From Dryomyza anilis (Eukaryota; Arthropoda; Insecta; Diptera; Dryomyzidae), in NCBI GenBank assembly GCA_951804985.1, contig OX638132.1, forward strand, positions 18,395,529 through 18,459,528: DNA of 64,000 nucleotides, given 5' to 3'. Shown here in pieces: positions 60,653 through 64,000 of this stretch (position 1 is the stretch's first letter; every line of letters starts with the position of its first letter). The notes beneath the pieces were generated by a model. The model saw nothing but the letters and a program-made list of their open reading frames with translations. It was not told where the DNA came from and ran no database searches. The position numbers and the translations under genes were made by a program.

Positions 60653-61458
60653 CACAGAAAAATAAAATTCTTCAATATGATGAATATATTCATAAATATT
60701 ATGAATTTGTTCACCAACTACCAGATTCATCATATTGATATCACCGCTCATTAAATGACATATTAATGAATGCATTCATTATAAATATGAATAAAATATT
60801 CAATACAATGAATTTGAATTGTCATATTGATGTATTTGTTCATAATATATATTTTTTTTTTAAATAATTCGAAATAAAGTGTTTATTTAAAAAATAACAG
60901 TAAAAAAATTAAACGAAAAAAAATTTGTCAAAAAAAAATTGTTCGAAAAAAAAACGTTTTCGACAAAAAAATGTTTTCGAAAATAAAAATTGTTCGGACA
61001 TTTTTTTTTTTCGAAAAAAACAATATATTCGAAAAAAAATTGTTTTTTCAAAAAAACATTTTTTTCAAAAATATATTTTTTATAAATATAACTTTTTATT
61101 AATAAACAGTTGTAATTATAATAAATATATTATAAAACATTTTACTAATTTATGCATTTCGAGCAAGCATTATATAAGAAATAACACACAAGAACTACTT
61201 CAGAACTCAGAAGTACGGCAAAAAATTAACGAAAAAAAATATTTTGATGGAAATTAATCTTCACGTATTCTTCACATACAGTTTATCATATTGAAGAACA
61301 CTTTTTCGACAGTTACCAAGCGTTCTTCATATTTCATATTATGATAGCATTCATAACATTGATGGCGTTAGTCATAATTATTATGAATAGTTCTTCAATA
61401 CAATTAATAATGGTTTAAAGAACGGAATTCATCAATATGATGTACATGTTTTTCTGTG
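60653..61458 (+). mobile_element. CACAG-family MITE, complete
   Basis: CACAGAAAAATAAAATTC ... ATGTTTTTCTGTG with TA on both sides (60651-60652, 61459-61460), 806 bp. All family blocks are in order, with a small deletion in the right array (AATTAATCTTCACGTATTC). Confidence 0.92.
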
Positions 61459-61460
61459 TA

Positions 61461-61985
61461 TTATATAATTCACTAAGTGACATATAGTAGTTTTTAATGC
61501 AAACATTTACAAATATTCTTTGTTATATTACGAAACATATTTATATCAAACTATATATTTTTTTTTGTAAGTTATTTAATGCTAATTTTAATCATAATTA
61601 ATAGATATTTGAAAAAAAATTAATTCCTCCCAGAATCCGGAGTGGAAACATAGTTTAGGATGCCATCATTGTCTGATCAGGCTTCAAATAAGTTAATAAT
61701 GAGGCTCCCGCATCTACCTGATTTAAAATGTAAAGATCAAGTTTCCTAATTATAATTGTGTCTAGACGGGTTTCCTTATATATATGACAATGGAAATAGT
61801 TTTTTTTTTTTATTTTTTGGTTATGAGGAAATAAAAAATAAATGCATGCAGATACATGTATCTGTTCATAGTTTTTTTAGGGATCAGGAATTAATAGATA
61901 TACTTCGAAAGTGTGTGGGCGACATATTTACGCATCTATAATACATAAGTTTTATATACATAAATAAATATGTTATAATAAAATT
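61461..61985. other. AT-rich DNA, no gene seen
   Basis: Nothing recognised, apart from a 61-codon open frame (61756-61941) without domains. Confidence 0.45.
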
Positions 61986-61991
61986 TCAATT

Positions 61992-62151
61992 GGAGGTTTA
62001 GAAAACCTCATGCTTATCGACTAGGAGGTTGCGACAACCTCACCCTCACCAATTTGGAGGTTGTCGCAACCTCATGATCACCGATTTGGAGGTTACCACA
62101 ACCTCATGTTCACCGATTAGGAGATTGGCACAACCGAATGAAGAGGTTGTT
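61992..62151. repeat. 32-bp tandem repeat of a hairpin-forming unit, five units
   Basis: GGAG(G/A)TT begins at 61992, 62024, 62056, 62088 and 62120, an exact 32-bp period. The best unit contains the palindrome GAGGTTG-TCG-CAACCTC, then a linker of the type ATGATCACCGATTT. After 62143 related palindromes continue out of register (GAGGTTGTTGCAAC, GTTGTTGCCGCAAC) to about 62188. Confidence 0.93.
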
Positions 62152-62189
62152 GCAACTACTTTATCAGTTGTTGCCGCAACCGAATGATT

Positions 62190-63527
62190 CGGTAGGGCAA
62201 TTTAGTAGTATATATTGAAAGAGTTATGACAGTTTTAATGTAACCCATTTGTATTTAAAAAAAAAGCACTAGTTTTAAATTTTTGACTTTAAGCAAGCCT
62301 AGAGAAGGATTTTTCACTAGGGTATACCATTTTTTGTTTATTTTCTAGGTTTTCATAAATTTTGAATGAATTGATATATTTTCCACTTTCTGCAACATTC
62401 CGATTATCGGCGAGCAAGACTAAGCTTCTGTCCCATAGTGCACTGTATGGCCGACAAAATTTTGTTTAGTTTAAAATTTAAAATCTTAAAATCGAAATCC
62501 ATATTAATTTTGGTTTAATTCTCTGTTCAAAATACAATTTGTGGAGTTTCGAACCAATCTTTTGACCTTATTGAAACTTAGGACCAATGTTTTATTTTTT
62601 TTTTTAAATCATAAATTGAACAATGGCAACACTGTGCCATGTGCTGATCTATAAACTCGCATTAAAATCATTTTATATGCGCATAAAACTGATGGCTTAG
62701 ACAAAGCCATTCGAGTTATAGTTCTTTGAAATGGTGATAGTGACGGTAACAATGATGATGGGGATGCTGTTGGTAAAGATGATTCGTTTGTTTTATGCTA
62801 TGAATAGCACTAAAAAATGCCACCACAGTAGAGTGAAAGCAAGCAACTTTGTCCGAAAATTCTTCAAAAGTTAGTTTAACCGAGTAAGAAAAATAAAGTC
62901 ATATGGACGTCCAAATATGGAATATCCACCTTCTTGAGAATATTCATGTGGTATAATTAACTCCATAAAAAAGGTACAAAAATAAAAATTATTTTTTTAA
63001 AAAATGGGCGGATTCAAATAAAGGGGCATTCCATTGTGACGGACGTTACATTCGTACGATTAATACATTTTCAGTTGATAAAAAAAAATAAATACATTTT
63101 TAATATGCAGAGGATAGATCTTATAGTCCTTTATGCATGTATAAAAAACTTTTACATTAGGTCCTATATCTCTCTACAAATTTGAAGGTAAAAGCTGTGA
63201 CGGGCGTTACACGCACGGATTTCGAAAATAATGCTATTTTGTGATTTTTATGATTTTTTTGTAAGGTTTTCTTTTCTTATTGAATATTTTGGGATATTTA
63301 CTACTTTTTCTATGGTTAAATAATAATAATACAATTGATTATTGATGCATATATTAACAAATATATTATTTTCTAGTTTTTTTGGTTTGCGACGATTGTT
63401 ATTTTAACATAGACCCAAAATTAGGCAATGGAAAATTGTATTGCAAGCCTCTGTTAACTGTGCAAGCTAACCTGAAAGAGGTGTGGTCTAACCAAAGCTT
63501 TAGTGCTTTGCCAAATTATTAATATAT
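62190..63527. other. AT-rich DNA with a GTGACGG(A/G)CGTTAC word, no gene seen
   Basis: No gene. GTGACGGACGTTACATTCGTACG (63037) and GTGACGGGCGTTACACGCACG (63199) are similar phrases about 162 bp apart, perhaps another decayed satellite. Confidence 0.45.
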
Positions 63528-64000
63528 TGTAACGAAAAGAGATAATTTGCTGCACTGTGCAAGAGTAAATGAGACGCAAGACAATTCAGCGCATTAAGCA
63601 ATGTGTTAGAAAGAGACGGAAAATCATTCAGCGCACTGAGGTGCGAGAAAGAGATATAAGATCAGAGCAATAGAAACACATTAGTGCGAATGAGATGCCA
63701 ATAGCATGCGTCATTCACGAAACAAATGTTCTCGAAACATGTCTAAGCTTGACGAAACGAAAAATAAGGGCGCCGCATCTGAGGTACGACACTTCAGTTG
63801 TTATTTTATAGTGAACTAGTGCATCTCGTGAGCGAACGTTATTAAGATAACAGCAGTTGTTATAAGTGATTGTTACTAAGTTGTTATTTAAATAAATAAA
63901 GTTAATTAATACTAGTTAAAATCAAATCTGTGGCAATTTGAAATAAAAGCACAAGTCTATTTTTTGAACTTTTCAACATAACAACTTTAAAACTTAACAA
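63528..64000 (+). mobile_element. Possible LTR (left end of a retrotransposon) running off the window
   Basis: The composition changes at TGTAACGAAAAGAG: a balanced stretch of about 270 bp, then an Inr-like CACTTCAGTTGTT (63790), then AATAAATAAAG (63890) that could serve as poly(A) signal. Insect Gypsy and BEL LTRs start with TG and have this promoter/poly(A) order. No primer-binding site, gag or second LTR is in view, so this is a guess. A host promoter is an alternative. Confidence 0.3.

Noticed and set aside
61992..62188. CRISPR-like array (32-bp period with palindromes)
   Set aside because: The supposed spacers are also alike, the DNA is clearly from a fly genome, and there are only five units. 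It is a minisatellite.

Overview
The window looks like non-coding, repeat-dense DNA from a higher fly (Diptera, probably Schizophora). The evidence is very AT-rich sequence, seven stretches of mini-me/INE-1-like elements with their RGAC microsatellite core, a tRNA-derived SINE in five copies, a dead Tc1/mariner element, and many short non-autonomous DNA transposons nested in one another. I cannot decide between tephritid and calyptrate flies. I found no complete host protein-coding gene, no rRNA and no stand-alone tRNA gene. Nearly all open frames of 60-170 codons lie in repeats or AT-rich DNA and look like chance.

Layout. 1-3.2 kb is a CACG-terminated element that received a SINE and an inverted second copy of itself. 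3122-13707 is a 5,293-bp unit present twice in direct tandem, apparently identical, with a 2-bp junction homology. Each unit carries a dead mariner (1,127 bp, TA target sites), a palindromic mariner-derived MITE and a GGTTCC minisatellite. 13.7-17 kb holds quieter DNA plus a mini-me. 17-27 kb is a mosaic of CACG- and CACAG-family MITEs, mini-me elements and an element with two adjacent 15-bp minisatellites. 30.5-37.0 kb is bounded by long inverted arms, one containing a 151-bp tandem repeat, resembling a Foldback/Galileo-type element; other transposons have landed inside it. 38-46 kb is dominated by CACAG-family MITEs and a hAT-type MITE at 41598-42688. 47-55 kb has more MITEs, a full double-minisatellite element and a SINE. 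57.3-58.5 kb is a decayed satellite around a TCCGGACG core with a full-length SINE. 62 kb has five exact 32-bp periods of a hairpin-forming repeat. The right edge may be the start of an LTR element.

The most interesting signal is a group of MITE families (CACAG, CACG, CACGCAGG, CACCC). All start with CAC, duplicate a 2-bp site (TA, or TG/CA), and are filled with many copies in both orientations of a family-specific, partly palindromic 10-17 bp motif. This resembles the subterminal binding-site arrays of CACTA (En/Spm) transposons. Nested copies with matching empty sites prove element boundaries directly from this sequence.

Quieter stretches (13.7-14.9, 19.4-20.9, 26.4-27.2, 37.0-38.3, 38.9-39.9, 51.9-52.7, 56.0-57.0 and 60.2-60.6 kb) have higher GC and triplet runs typical of fly introns or regulatory DNA. 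They are the best places to look for conserved non-coding elements.
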